Positions 43,671 through 56,089 of a stretch of DNA of 64,000 bases are shown piece after piece. How positions within the stretch are numbered: position 1 is the stretch's first letter; every line of letters starts with the position of its first letter. The stretch is taken from positions 43,941,521-44,005,520 of the forward strand of contig NC_073745.1 in NCBI RefSeq assembly GCF_029784135.1. The letters are read 5' to 3'. Source of the DNA: Toxorhynchites rutilus septentrionalis. Taxonomy: Eukaryota > Arthropoda > Insecta > Diptera > Culicidae. Position numbers and translations under genes: made by a program. The notes beneath the pieces were generated by a model. That model made no database searches. It was given only the letters and a program-made list of their open reading frames with translations, and was not told where the DNA came from.

Positions 43671-43682
43671 AATAGTTACGGA
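43671..43682 (+). repeat. Target-site duplication of I-clade LINE, right
   Basis: AATAGTTACGGA is identical to 29812-29823. Confidence 0.85.
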
Positions 43683-43870
43683 AACAAAATCAATGTTTTC
43701 AAGAAGTGTATTATTTTTTTTTAAAGAACTAGAACTAGTACATTGTCTTTAATTTGATATGTTGATCGTCTAAATGGGTGCAGTAATTCAAAAGTTATGA
43801 TTTTTTGAAAAAAGCTATTTCTGGAAAAAAAGAAAAAAAAAGATTTTTCGGGCCAAAAATACTAGTCTAA
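43683..43870. repeat. Dispersed repeat, right part after LINE insertion
   Basis: It continues the repeat broken at 29823. 'tttaatttgatatgttgatc' and 'cagtaattcaaaagttatga' match the 3.5-4.2 kb module. The following 43871-44400 is AT-rich with no gene seen. Confidence 0.55.
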
Positions 43871-44399
43871 TATTATGCAATGAGGAACGAAACTACCAAG
43901 AAAATCTGAGAAACACTATATCAGTTTGGCATGAAATGTTTGAGTAATAATATCGAAAAGTTTAAAAAGTTTATTCATTTATATTTCGGATGAACTTACG
44001 AATTTCCTAATGATATGACATGTGTTTATTATATTATTGTCAGTCCCAACGACTTGCATATTTAAAAAATGTTGCTAAGTAATAGCTTATGTTAAAGTTG
44101 TCCACAAACAATGTGAGTTTTACATTTGATAACTTATCCACATGTTAAATGCGGACGCCTTCGGCGAAATCAACATGTTTTCAACATGCGTACCCTGCCG
44201 TGGAGCACAGTTTGAATAAATATTCACCATACTTATGCGAAAGCAGTCCTGTATCGATCAATAAGGAATGTGGAATCGAGTCAGATCATTTTTTTTCCCT
44301 AAGAATGATGTAAAATTATTGCTTCCAGCTTATTTCTCTGATCACTGGGCAACGAACTTGTTAAATAAACCAAAGTTATATTTTCAAATAAGCTCTATT

Positions 44400-45600
44400 C
44401 CACATGTCTGGAACTTTCCCACCGCTTATTAGTACGATAACCAAGCCTCGTTTTTCGCGATTTAATTTTCCAGTGATGAATTTATCACCCTCTCGGAGCC
44501 AAACGGAGCGGCCACTGCCGCCGCCTGGAACCGATCGGAATAGGTTCCATTGTTGCAGGCCGTATGCAAATGACTTGCATCTCGCCCTACACAGCTACGA
44601 GGGCAGATGCGCTTCGCTGCGCACACTGCGCTTCTCATACAGTATGTGCTGTGTGCAAATCAGATGCATTTGCAAAAGTGGCAGCTATGACTGCCGGCAG
44701 CCAGGGCACTCAGACAAAACGCCTGCGCGTAACAGTTGAAGCACGACAGGTCACACCGAGAAGAGAGATAAAACGGTTAACCTACAGAGCCAGAATCAAG
44801 GGCAAATATGCTATTTAACTTAGTTCCATTCAATTTACTACTCAAACAGTACAACAGTGAAGAAAAAAAAACACGACAGCACGGCGAGTGAATAAAAGGC
44901 CCGCCATAATTAGCCATGGTTCAGGCAGGCGGAAAGTTAATGAACCGAAACGAGCGGCACCGCTTCTGCATTGACATTTTAAGGAACCCACGAGGAACCC
45001 CTTCCCCCTCTATGCGTACGAGAAGTAGATGAAAAATTGGCCAGCTCGGCGCAATGATCGACGTTTGCGTTTCTTCCATTTTATGCTGTCGATGCGATGT
45101 TTTCAATTGATCGACGTTACGTGCGTTGCTCGTGATTGAGTGATTGAACGCACCTCGCTCGGAGCAGGGAGTCTCTTTTGTCAATGAAGACAATCGGGAG
45201 CTCGAACGGTTATTGTTCCGGTCAGCGTTTGATTGATCGATTAGAGCACACTCGGAGAGGCCCAGCCCTCGAGTAAAATAAACAACAGCATAAAAAAAAC
45301 ACGACGAGCGTATGTTATTCTATCGCGCCTGAATGGGGTCGTATTGTTCGCTACATAATTCATAGAAGTTTCGAAATTATTATGCTGATTAGTGCAGGTT
45401 GGCCACGACGAAGTGCGTGAAGTATGGTATGACAGAGGTGTTTCAGCTGAAAGACAGCAGAGATGCCAGACCAAGTGAAATATTCATAGATGTAAAGATT
45501 GAATTTACTTTGTAACCGGCCGAAGACCCCACACGCGAGTGTAGCTATACCAGATGGCTTCTTCTGGCTTCCAGAAGAAAACCATGAGTCGCAGTAATTT
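44400..45600. other. Unique-looking, GC-richer non-coding island
   Basis: Short frames on both strands (the longest is 111 codons at 44404) have biased, Arg/Cys/Ser-rich translations without family motifs. The sequence is unlike the surrounding repeats. It could hold host regulatory or untranslated sequence, but no exon can be supported. Confidence 0.4.
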
Positions 45601-45602
45601 TT

Positions 45603-45655
45603 CATATTAATTAACCTCTCTGAGTAGGGGGTCTCCGTAGCCACATTGGTTGCTG
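45603..45655 (+). repeat. tRNA-derived SINE head fragment
   Basis: GGGGTCTCCGTAGCCACATT followed by 'ggttgctgcgttcgct' matches the head of the SINE at 54290-54680 but stops before the T-arm-like part. The stretch 45656-46376 has no gene. Confidence 0.6.
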
Positions 45656-46374
45656 CGTTCGCTAATGAGCCTCAAATAAATAAATGGGATAAAAAAAACT
45701 TCTCTGAGTCAACCTGACCTGATAATCTACATAAGAACTACACTGTACAAAAGTTGGTTCTCAATATTCCAATTTTTGTAATTATTCGTAAAGTATTCGA
45801 AAATTTCCCAATTTGATATGCAAGTCTTTAGAGAAAGTTTCATCAAACATAGCTCTCGAATAAAATAAGTCCCAGATATGCTGTCTGAATAAGCGATCTT
45901 TGCTTCTCCAGAAGCAGAGAAAAACAGCAAGACAAAATAATTTATAAAAACTGTACTAAGAGCAAAATCTTTTTGTACTTTTCGCACTTCCAAAAAGTTG
46001 CAGGAGAATGTGTCCGAGACACGACCGTGTATGACGTGGCGTTTGGGTGCCCTAAAAAGGACCGTTTGGTTCTATTGTTTGGTATTGTTTGTGCACTTCA
46101 ACGCTTCAATTAGACTGATAGTACGACAAAATAGACGGCCCAAATCGAAATATCCGTTCTCGAATAATACGCGAACAACAGACATTTGTGGCGATTGAAG
46201 CTATTTCCAACAAAATTCCTACAAGATAGTGTCACACATATACTTGTACTTAACGGTTTACAATGCATAATCGGCTATTGCAATGGAATTTCGCGAAGCA
46301 ACCAATATGGCGAATAATATCATGTATTGTACTGCATTTCGAGCGAGCGAATTACGTGCGACTTATTATTATAG

Positions 46375-46481
<107 letters not shown>

Positions 46482-46689
46482 TTATATAGATTATTTTCAA
46501 TGTTCACCCCCACTAGAATATCTTCAGAATATTTTCAACTATCACACATACACATTGGTTTTATGCTGGCAGCTTTATGCTAGGAATATTTCATGTTGAA
46601 AGTCGGAAATTCGAGATAAAAGTGGAATGGGTTTTTTTAAACAAATTAAAAAATTGGGTCTTAGGGGTTAATCAATAATTTAATAAATA

Positions 46690-47926
46690 CATGGATTTCT
46701 GTCAGTCTGTCTGTCTGTCTGTCCGTCTGATTCATATGGACTTGGAAACTACTGAGCTGATGGACATATGAAAATTGGTATGTGAGGGTTTTTGGGACTG
46801 GGGATGGTTTTCATGATAATTTGAGACCCCTCCCCCTCTCTAAGCGGGGGCTTCCATACAAATGAAAGACATATTTCTGCATTACTCGAGAATTAATCAA
46901 GCACACGAAACCAAAATTAGCATGTGGAGGTTTTGGGGTTCAATAAATGATTCTATGGTGTTTAGATACTCCTCCCCCCTCTCTTAGGGGGGGGGGGGAC
47001 CATACATATGAAACACATATTTATGCATAACTCGAAAACTAATCAAGCAAATGGAGTCAAATTTGGCATGTGAAGATTTTAGGGGGCACGAAACATTTGT
47101 ATGGTGAATAGACACTCCTCCCTCCTCTCTAAGGGGAGAAGTGGGTAGGGGTATGTCTTTATTATATCATATTTTCAGTATAAAACATTGATTCCATGTA
47201 ACGGAGAAACATGTTACAGGGAAACTTCAATACAACGTACCCTCGTTATAACGTACCCTCGATATAACGTCACTCGATATAACGTACATTTTACCTCGAT
47301 ATAACGTACACATTTCCAAAGTGTAAAGGAAAAAATTTTTCAATATTTTTTTTCTGATAGAACAATGAATTATCTGTATTGTGATGCTAAAACAAGTTTT
47401 GTACCTTCAATCAATCCCGAAATACAGCTGGTTTTGTGATTCCGGATTCTAAATGAATCATGCTTTAATCAACAGTACGAAGGGAAACATCATGAGAAAG
47501 GCTGGCTTCGTCTTCTGATTGAAATTATTCATTAACTGTACTAAAACAGCAACACAATAATGTATTATAGACTACGTTTGTGAGTACTTTATTATGCTTC
47601 GATATAACGTACAATTCGATACAACGTACAATTTTGAAAGTAAAATGTACGTTATATCGAAGTTTACCTGTATTTACAAGTGGTCGAAAAATCTTAAACG
47701 AGAATTATGTCTGAAAATAGGCAGATATTATAATTATAAGTTTTATTAGAAATACTAGGAATTTTATAGTAAAAGGTAAATTCAACGGAGTCGATTAGAA
47801 GATCAATCAATGAATAGTTCTGCGATTGGACTCATGAACTTGCGTTTAGTAAGAAAACGTGAATGTTTGAAGGTATTGACAACAATAAACAACTTTTGGG
47901 CGGGACGAAGATTGCCGGGTCAGCTA
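46690..47926 (+). repeat. Interspersed CTAG-ended repeat, copy C (complete, with nested MITE)
   Basis: It begins about ATGGATTTCTGTCAGTC with a (GTCT)n run, followed by three similar modules each ending in 'cccctccc...ctctctaag' with G-runs. It ends GCCGGGTCAGCTAG followed by T. Without the nested MITE it is about 780 bp. Copies A and B define the same ends. Confidence 0.7.
47217..47670. mobile_element. pogo-like MITE with ATAACGTAC iterons
   Basis: The 454-bp element is flanked by TA (47215-47216 and 47671-47672). Its ends are CAGGGAAACTTCAATACAAC and, reversed, CAGGTAAACTTCGATATAAC. The motif TCGATATAACGTAC and variants occur about five times at the left end and three times at the right. 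Copies A and B of the host repeat lack this insert at the corresponding position, confirming the nesting. It has no coding capacity. Confidence 0.82.
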
Positions 47927-48875
47927 GTGTCTGAATAATTTGAAAAGAAAATCCGTGAAGCGCGTCTAGAGGTGGGGTTGGGTTGTAGAGGGTTAAAGTA
48001 GTGAATGAATGAAACTATTTACGAATTCAATTGCAAACAAATCCCAATTAAAGTCAATTCATGTATTATGGTAGTAGTTATCGCAGCAAATAGTTATCAA
48101 CATTTTGCCTAATCATGGAGTGTGAGTTTGGATTGAATTGTTCACAAGGGCTCTTTTCAGGACTAAAGACGAATGAACTGAAAAAGTTTGAAGTCTCTAT
48201 GGTGTGCGCTACACATACAACGCTCCGTCATCGTTCCGGCAACTATTCTCTTAGACTTATTTTGCCGACGGCGAACTTGCCGTTGCTGGCGTATGTGAAT
48301 GTTTCCATAAGAATTGCATGGGAGAAGAATTGAAGTAACGTTATATGATTATCACTTATTGGTCCAAAAAATCATTTCAATAGCTTAAAAATTGCTTCGA
48401 AAGCAAGCTATTGAAATCTAGCTTATTGATATTGGTGATCACAATGTGTTCCCGCACACGGACGTAAAATCTAGGCAACCGGAGAAACCGTCATAGTGAA
48501 TACATTCAAGCTGTGATTTGTTTTGCTCGCTTGCATTAGTGTTTGAGAAATCATAGAGGACACACGCAAGGCGTGAGTACTTCCACTCGCATAAGTTTCT
48601 GTTCTGCTTTCGCATGGAACACTCATGAAAAATTGTTTGTGAATGCGTCCGAGCGAAGAAATATTCGCACCCATTTACGCATTCGGCCTGGTTTTCCCGT
48701 GATGCAATCCAATAGCATCAGTTTTTGTTCTGCTTTCGCACAGTCATGAAAAATCACGCCACATCACGATCAAAACGAAATGAATTTAATGCAAGGTTAT
48801 AAAGACTTTATTTCGTTTTCACCGTGAAATGGCGCCCTCAGTTTATATTCTGCGTATGGAGTGATCACACCATAC
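47927..48875. other. Non-coding stretch with old repeat modules
   Basis: Two loose copies of a module containing 'gttctgctttcgca' and 'catgaaaaat' occur at about 48595-48640 and 48725-48765. A short inverted pair with GCTATTGAAAT and ATTTCAATAGC lies at 48373-48418. No gene is seen. Confidence 0.45.
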
Positions 48876-49735
48876 GTGTCGAAAAAAATAAATAGTTGAA
48901 GCTAAACAAAAAGAAAATATGGTCGAATATATTTAGTCAAAAAAGAATATGCGTATAAATTAATATTGTTTTTCATTGGAAGAAGTTCAAAAGGATTTCA
49001 TTTCAAAGTTCAATTAATATAGAATACGGAAAAACAAGAAGTGGGTTATATCTGTGATATAACCGCGTGGTAGACGTAGCACTACCGTTGGCTCGGTAAT
49101 CATTTATTTGAAATTGCATCTGAATCAATTCTTAATGCATCAATGAATGAATATCTTGAAAGATTGCTGAAAGCTTTCCTTGTTTGTGTGTGGGTGAATG
49201 AGTATAAGTATGGAATTGTTATTAACATAAAATTCAGGAGTGATCATGAAAAATCTCGTGTTATTCTCACGAAAACAAAAATGAATCATGTATTAAGCCT
49301 CTTCAGTTGCTTTTACAAGGCCACTCAAATTCCATCGGTTCGTTTCGGGACCACCAACAAGTTCGAAAGAGTTAAATTTTATGTTAATAACAATTCCATA
49401 CTTATACTCATTCACCCACACACAAACAAGGAAAGCTTTCAGCAATCTTTCAAGATATTCATTCATTGATGCATTAAGAATTGATTCAGATGCAATTTCA
49501 AATAAATGATTACCGAGCCAACGGTAGTGCTACGTCTACCACGCGGTTATACCACAGATATAACCCACTTCTTGTTTTTTTTTCTGTATTCTATATTAAT
49601 TGAACTTTGAAATGAAATCCTTTTGAACTTCTTCCTATGAAAAACAATATTAATTTATACGCATTCTTTTTTGACTAAATATATTCGACCATATTTTCTT
49701 TTTGTTTAGCTTCAATTATTTATTTTTTTCGACAC
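48876..49735. mobile_element. Fold-back element, arms about 360 bp
   Basis: The left arm (48876-49234) starts GTGTCGAAAAAAATAAATA and the right arm (49375-49735) ends with its reverse complement. Pairing continues through 'caaaaggatttcatttcaaa', 'aagaagtgggttatatctgt' and 'gtagcactaccgttggctcg'. The loop is about 140 bp and has no transposase. No convincing target duplication was found. The inner arm sequence recurs once, unpaired, at 20490-20600. Confidence 0.85.
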
Positions 49736-51969
49736 TCTTCCATTGAAATAGTCGAACAGCTTGAAAACAGACGTAATTTGAGCATAACAGAAAATTCTGT
49801 TTTTAAAAACTAATATTCGCATTTAAAGCCATTTTAGACCAAAATATTTAGTCTATTTGATTATCTACATGAAATATGAATTCAATTGATGTATTGCAAA
49901 AAATTATAATCTGTAGCAATTTATATATTCAAAAAAGTCAACGAAAAAAATAACCTGGCATCCCTGATCCGAAGTGGGGTTTGATTAGACGATGGCGGAA
50001 TTTGATTAGGCAACTGACAAAAACAAACAGTCCTCAACTGGAATTGAAGAAGCACACTTAAAAAACAAACTTTTTACAGCTATGGAAATCAACCTCACAT
50101 CGTATGTGTCGAAAAGAAGCTTTTTTTTGTTGTTTAACCTCATAACAAGCAAAACAACTGCCAGCCATATTCACACGCTGAGAAATCACTTCGCCCGCCA
50201 AAATGCATTCGATGGATGAATATTAATTTGCAAAACAAGCTAAACGCGCTAGCACAGAGGAATTATATACACGACAAGAGTGCCGCCCGGTCCGGCCATA
50301 GCTTTTGTAGACCTCTCCATTTACTCTCCACTAGCGACCGTACACTAACGGCTTCAAATTAATCTAGGTCAGTTTTATTAGCACCACTTGAGACACAGTA
50401 ATAAAATTAATGAAATAATAATCTTCGCGTACTCTGACCGACTCTGACTCTGCCTGACGCCAGCCAGCACTCCCTAGCCCGGCTAGAAGGACTCGAGCTG
50501 TTCTTGAATCTTTCGGGGCCCGGGTCGTAACTCGATAGCGGTGCACCCAATGGATCGTCTATTTGCATTCGGTTTCCCAATGTTGCACACCCCCACCCAT
50601 CGACAGTGCTTTTAAATGCACCCAGCATGCATTTATGCCGGTTTGCACAGTGCACAAGTGCCGCAAGTCATCAAGATCGTACGATGCAGGTTTATAGTTT
50701 TTCTTCTTCTAGCCCCGCCAAACCAAGCGGGTGAAGACGAATGTGTGCCTTTGCATTCATAATTTACGAGCCCGGTGACCCCGGTGCGTTTGGCAAGAAG
50801 GGGTAAAGCAGGGTTTGCCGCTTGTTTCTATTTTATTTGCACTGAAAACATTTGATTTTTTGTTTAATTAGATTGGATGTTTTAGGATTGTTCGCCGCTG
50901 CGAGGAAAAATCGAAGCGTGGATCGCGTATGGGCGTATGGGATCGGAGAGTGTGTGAGAGGGAGTGCGCCCAGTACAGTTGGAAGCGGTTCAAATTCATC
51001 TAGATCGATGGTACCCGTGACCGCTGGCAATGGGATTGGAACTCGCTCTGCTCTGCTGGGACGGGGAAGTTGATCGCGAGCCAAGTTTGAAATAGAATTC
51101 TGTTTGACAGGGATTGATCTCGCAATGAGTGCCGGCCTGGAAATGGTAATTATTGAGGCAATGGTTGCGTACAGAACCCTCCTGCCTCTAGTAATATTGT
51201 AGCCGAATGGGAACTAATTTTATGAAGGCTGTTGATCAATTCAGGCCATGGGAAGCGGCCAATAGAGACTATGTGCGGTTACTATGTATCGCTCGTATTT
51301 GTGAGTTTGAAAAGTATTCACATTGTAAACTGAATAGTGAACCGCACTCAATTTATACTACGAATATGTAGGAAATAGTCCTCATATTGACGCATTGTCG
51401 GTACAAATTAATAAACGAAATATCGATTGCATCCCGAAAATGTCAAGTTTTGGGCGCAGATTGTTCAAACATTTACGAGAATTTTACACCAATCGTTTTA
51501 GGTTTTCTCTAACAATCAATTGCAACATAGACAATAACAAAATTTTCGATAGGTAATATGTTGAATTAGAGTTGAAATGAGAACTTCCAATTTCCCATAC
51601 ATTTGTGTAGATTGCTGGGCATTTCCTTAACACAACAAATATCTAAACGTACGTCAACCCTACAGACACTCGCTTCAACTTTTGTATATAGTACAGTTTA
51701 GGTTTTTTTTTTTGGCAAAAGTAAACGTAATTTAATGTAGTTTTCGATCTCAAGGTTCTTCAAAGAGACATTTTCTTAGAATGACCCGAAAAAATTCTAA
51801 AATTAAACAATAAGAAGGAAGCCTCCACGTCCACCAGGACTATGCTAAACATCATGTCTGTTTGATAACCAGACGGAAAAACGTTGAATTTACCTCTTTG
51901 GCCTGCAAAACAGAGCACCTTAATCAGTTTTTCGAAATGAAACAAATTCTGGTAGGATGAGATTTTCAT
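49736..51969. other. Unique-looking non-coding region
   Basis: GC content is higher from 50200 to 51300. Overlapping frames on both strands lack motifs. There is no recognised repeat family and no exon structure I can defend. Confidence 0.45.
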
Positions 51970-51971
51970 GT

Positions 51972-52885
51972 AGGGGAACCGCGGGTAATACGGACAGTGG
52001 GAGTAAAATGGACAGGTGGTTCATTTGTATAGTTACATTTTGAATTTCAAATTTCTGTTAATGAGAACACCATCTACATGTTATTCTATTATATTTAAGC
52101 CACCCTATGGCAATGAATACTAATCAAAAGTGGAGAAGGGAAACAAAAACTGAAAATCATACATGATTCCGCGTGTGGATGTAATTTTAGCTGCTTCGAT
52201 ATTAGGCATTTCGAGTGGTTTAATATCAAAATTCAATTCGCTGATGGTTATATTTCGGTTTGTGAATTAACAGAGAAGCGATATTAGGTATGTACGGAAA
52301 AGAAAAATCATTTTTGAGTGAAAAATTTAAATTATTGAAATAATGATGGGGTAAAATGGACAGTTGCCAGTGGGAGTGAGATGGACTGTGAAAAGTCTGT
52401 TTAATTTATTCCTCAGAAATGCCCTGCGTCTATAAATGGATATCAAATCACCAAATGTGGACTGTTTAGCAGCTGACTGGAATCAAAAGCAAAATAGTCG
52501 AGGGTCTGTCTGTTTATACTGCTGAAATGCACGATATCACTGCTAGGTGAATTAATTAAATTTTTTCATCATTTAACGGACATTCGTGAAGAGTTCAGAC
52601 CTTGGTTGAATAGAATTATTCCTCTCGCGATCGATAAACCTCTACGGTCCATATATTACAAACCTGTCCATATTACCCGCATCGAAAAAAATGTTGTACT
52701 TTTCGGTCTGTTTTAATTTCAGTAAAAATTGAAAAACATTTTTTTGTAAAATATTTGACCAATTAGGTAGAAAACAGTATATTGAGTTGCAAGAAACTGC
52801 ATCAAAGTTTTGGGAGACATGAGTTTCCAAAGATATAATTGTAGTTCATCTTAACAGGTCCGTTTTAACCCCAACTCCCCTACAT
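51972..52885. mobile_element. MITE with GTAGGGGA ends
   Basis: The left end is TGTAGGGGAACCGCGGGTAA and the right end, reversed, is TGTAGGGGAGTTGGGGTTAA. Both lead into ACGGAC within the first 40 bp. 'gtaaaatggacag'-type motifs repeat inside at about 52005 and 52350. The right 190 bp also occur alone at 4565-4745. It has no coding capacity, and the target duplication is unclear. Confidence 0.6.
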
Positions 52886-52962
52886 TAAAGATGGCGATTG
52901 ATTGTAGAAAAAAATTATGCAAAAATAACTTAATATCGTCCTTTTCCCGAAGCTTCTGTTAA

Positions 52963-53198
52963 CACATTAAGTGCCACGGTTTTATAGCGACTCTATGGAA
53001 ATTTTTAAACGTATCAGGGCCATCGTTTCTTATCGTAGTGAAAGGTATTTTTGTTCGAAAGGGAATGCTTGTAATATTATATATGCTTATATTAGTTACC
53101 TTTATTTTCATAGGTTATATTGTCAGTCACCGGTAACTGACGCAGCCAGAGCGAAAACTCGGTGTCAGTCACCGGTGACTGACGTGGTAGTCAACGTG
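52963..53198. mobile_element. piggyBac-like MITE (TTAA target)
   Basis: The 236-bp element is flanked by TTAA (52959-52962 and 53199-53202). Its ends are CACATTAAGTGCCACG and, reversed, CACGTTGACTACCACG. Near the right end is a perfect 20-bp palindrome, GTCAGTCACCGGTGACTGAC (53164-53183), with an imperfect copy at about 53119-53138. TTAA duplication is the hallmark of piggyBac. Confidence 0.75.
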
Positions 53199-53202
53199 TT
53201 AA

Positions 53203-54285
53203 CTCATGTGTTAATAACCAAATCAATAACGAAACCAATTAGTTAAATTATTCAACTTTCTTGGAGAGAAAATGGAGGAAATTCTTTGATTCTTAATTTT
53301 AAATTTCATGAAACGAAACGTAAAGAACGTAACATATTCGCCGAAGGTTGTATAATTCAACAATATGTCATTGCCATAGGGATCCTGTGGAATAATTACT
53401 GGAAATAATTGATCTAGTCATTACATTTGTTAAGAATTCAGAATTGTTGAGAATTCCATGAAAAACTGCGCGAAGAAATTGATTCTGATCGCCATACTGT
53501 CGTTTACTAGATGTCCAAAGGGGATATACTGTTTCATGATTTTTAATGACAATACAAAACCGAAATGTTTTTGAAAAATTGAAAAAATTTGTTTATCGAA
53601 AACTTCAGTAGGAAAGAGTGACACTGGCAAGCCTTTTGCTCACTTTGCGAATAGTTTGAGAATATGAAATCGATAAACTACAAAGCAATCAAGCCAATAG
53701 ACGTTTGTGGCCGTAATTAGAAACCGGCACCGAACTGTCAGCTCTGGATATAGCCATAATACCATATGTGAGAGGATGACCAGCATGACTGATATAAGGA
53801 TTGAATACAAAAAAAAAATCGAAATTTAACAAATATTAGATGTTTTTTTTATTTTCCAATATATCGGTTTTACACTGATTGTAAGACTATTGTTTCGGCC
53901 TTACCTTTTACCATAACCCATTTCCCGAAGTTCTCCTTGATCATAGCCCATAAATTACATAGAGTAAGGTCATAAAAGGTGGATGAATCCAGGTGTTTCC
54001 ATAGAGACTTTCATCTTCCTGTGCTTTTTCGTCTCGAAATGTAAAATCATGCATATAATTGCTAGTGAAACATGCTAATCTACAGGGTCTTTCAGATTAA
54101 ACGCTCACGATTTTTTTTTTGAATCGCCCAATCATGTAATTTATGCAATTTTTCTAAGTAGCCCACATTTTCTATCATTTGGCTTTTTTTTGTCCCATTT
54201 GTTATTTTTTAGGCTCATTAGCATTTTTTAGCTGTAACAGAGAGAATTTTAATCGTGTACATGTCACATGTTTATCATATCTATA
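53203..54285. other. AT-rich non-coding stretch
   Basis: No gene is seen. At 54085-54115 the sequence AGGGTCTTTCAGATTAAACG followed by CTCACG matches the outer end of the transposase relic at 62040 and is probably a solo end of that family. Confidence 0.45.
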
Positions 54286-54289
54286 ATTA

Positions 54290-54680
54290 ACACATTACAC
54301 AGTTGTCATTTTTCGGCGTAAGTGTATTCACTTCTATACCATTTTGCATATGGTACACAGTAGCCATTTAGGCGTAAGAGTATTCCTTCTGATCTTCCAT
54401 TATCCAGTTAGACCGGACAGCGGAGACAGTTGATATGATCATTGTTATTATTAGAACAGCAGCCCGATGATTCTTGCAGAGCATAGCAGATGTATGGATG
54501 CATCGATCTTATTTCGACCGCGGATCGATCTCCATCGCTGATGATTATTGCGTGGACGTAGTTATTCTGTTACAACACAGAGATGATCAATGAGGGCCCT
54601 GAGTTCTGAACTCACGATCGATCGCTTACTAAGCGAACGCGCAACCAATGTGGCTACGGAGACCCCCTATCATTTGACTT
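54290..54680 (-). repeat. tRNA-derived SINE
   Basis: On the minus strand the head (from about 54668) resembles a tRNA. A GGGGTCTCC-like start is followed by TAGCCACATTGG (A-box-like), a CGC-TTAGTAA-GCG anticodon-type hairpin and a TGAG-TTCAGAA-CTCA T-arm-like hairpin (B-box region). A body of roughly 300 bp runs to about 54290. The mature tRNA fold is degraded and a long body is attached, so this is a SINE, not a tRNA gene. A head fragment lies at 45603. Confidence 0.65.
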
Positions 54681-54699
54681 TGTTCAATATAATTATTGT

Positions 54700-55102
54700 A
54701 GTATCAGTATTTTTTAAACGGTTTTATTTAGCTTGCCCTGTAATCTTTTTGTATGTTTATATGTTTGTATGTTTGTATGTTTGTATGTTTGTAACATGTT
54801 TGTCTGTAGCGCTGACCCACATTAAAAGAAATTTGACCCCCTTTCTGTTGACCGATTGATCTGAAATTCGGAACACACCCCTTTATCTCTGTAGTCATTA
54901 TAAAACTGTGTATTTCATGATCTTGAAAATCCAAGATGACGGCCGCTACAAAATGGCGGATCACATATTTTCTCAAAACCTCATCGATATGGGTTTTTCA
55001 AAACCCCATCAATATGGGTATCAAATGGAAGGGCTTGACAAGTAGAATACAGTTTTTTTATGAATAATGCAAACCCAAAATGACCGCTACCACAAAATGG
55101 CG

Positions 55103-55159
<57 letters not shown>

Positions 55160-55870
55160 ATATATATATATTTTTTTTTTTTTTTTCAAGACTCCATCAA
55201 TATGGGTATCAACTGAAAGGGCTTGACTAGTATAACACAGTTATTTATTAAAAATGCAAATCCAAAATGGCTGCCACTACAAAATGGCGGACTGTATGTT
55301 TTCTCTAAACTTCATTAAAATGGGTATCAAATGAAAGGGCTTGTCTAGTAGAATACGGTTATTTATGAAAAATGTAAATCCAAGATGGCTGCCACTACAA
55401 AATGGCGGACTACATATTTTCTCGAAACCCGATTATTATGGGTATCAAATGAAAGGACTTGAATAGCAGATCACAGTAGACCATGCAAAAACCAAATCCA
55501 AGATGTCCGCAATCAAAAAATAGCAAATTACTTTATTAAACGGTTTTATTTAGCTTGATATGTTTGTATGTATGTTTGTATGTCTGTAGGGTTGTCCCAT
55601 ATTAATAGAAATTTGACCAATAGGAACTGACCGAGTTTATAAAACACCTTTATCTCTGCTGTCATTTTAAAACTGCTTATCTTGAAGAATCCAACTTGGC
55701 CGCCGCTACAAAATAGCTGATTCCATATCATCTAGAAAAAAAGGTTGATTGAGATATGTGTATCAAACGAACGAACTTGACTTGGAGAACACACTATGTA
55801 TTTTCTGCAATCCACTCAATATAGATATCAAATGAAATTATTTGACTGATAGAATACAGTACAATGGTTT
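54700..55870. repeat. Tandem-unit repeat element related to 13284-14607
   Basis: Units contain 'atcaatatgggtatcaaatg', 'aaagggcttgactag' and 'aaaatggcggac', as in the pogo-like element at 13.3 kb. Two TTAAACGGTTTTATTTAGCTTG-like starts occur (about 54715 and 55535), each followed by (TGTATGTT)n. An (AT)n run lies at 55105-55170. No inverted ends are identified and no gene is present. Confidence 0.6.
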
Positions 55871-56089
55871 TATTGTAGAGAAATATTCTAATGAAACAGA
55901 TAATGTACTAAAAAATAGAAAATAAAATAAGTAAGAAAAAAACTTTTTAAGTTAAACGGTTTAATTGTGATTAAACATAATAATGTACTAAAAGCTAGAA
56001 AATAATTAGGCAAGTAGCAGCACCCTAAACATCATTCACAATTTCAGCGAAAAGAAAGAGTTTAAAATGTACCTATTTTTCTCTTTGTT

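Noticed and set aside
54560..54670. A functional tRNA gene
   Set aside because: The acceptor stem does not close, there is no intact cloverleaf and a long body follows. The SINE interpretation explains it better.
54700..55870. CRISPR-like array of regularly spaced repeats
   Set aside because: Units of 110-130 bp are repeated throughout without unique spacers, and the genome is an insect's. They are ordinary tandem units of a transposable element.
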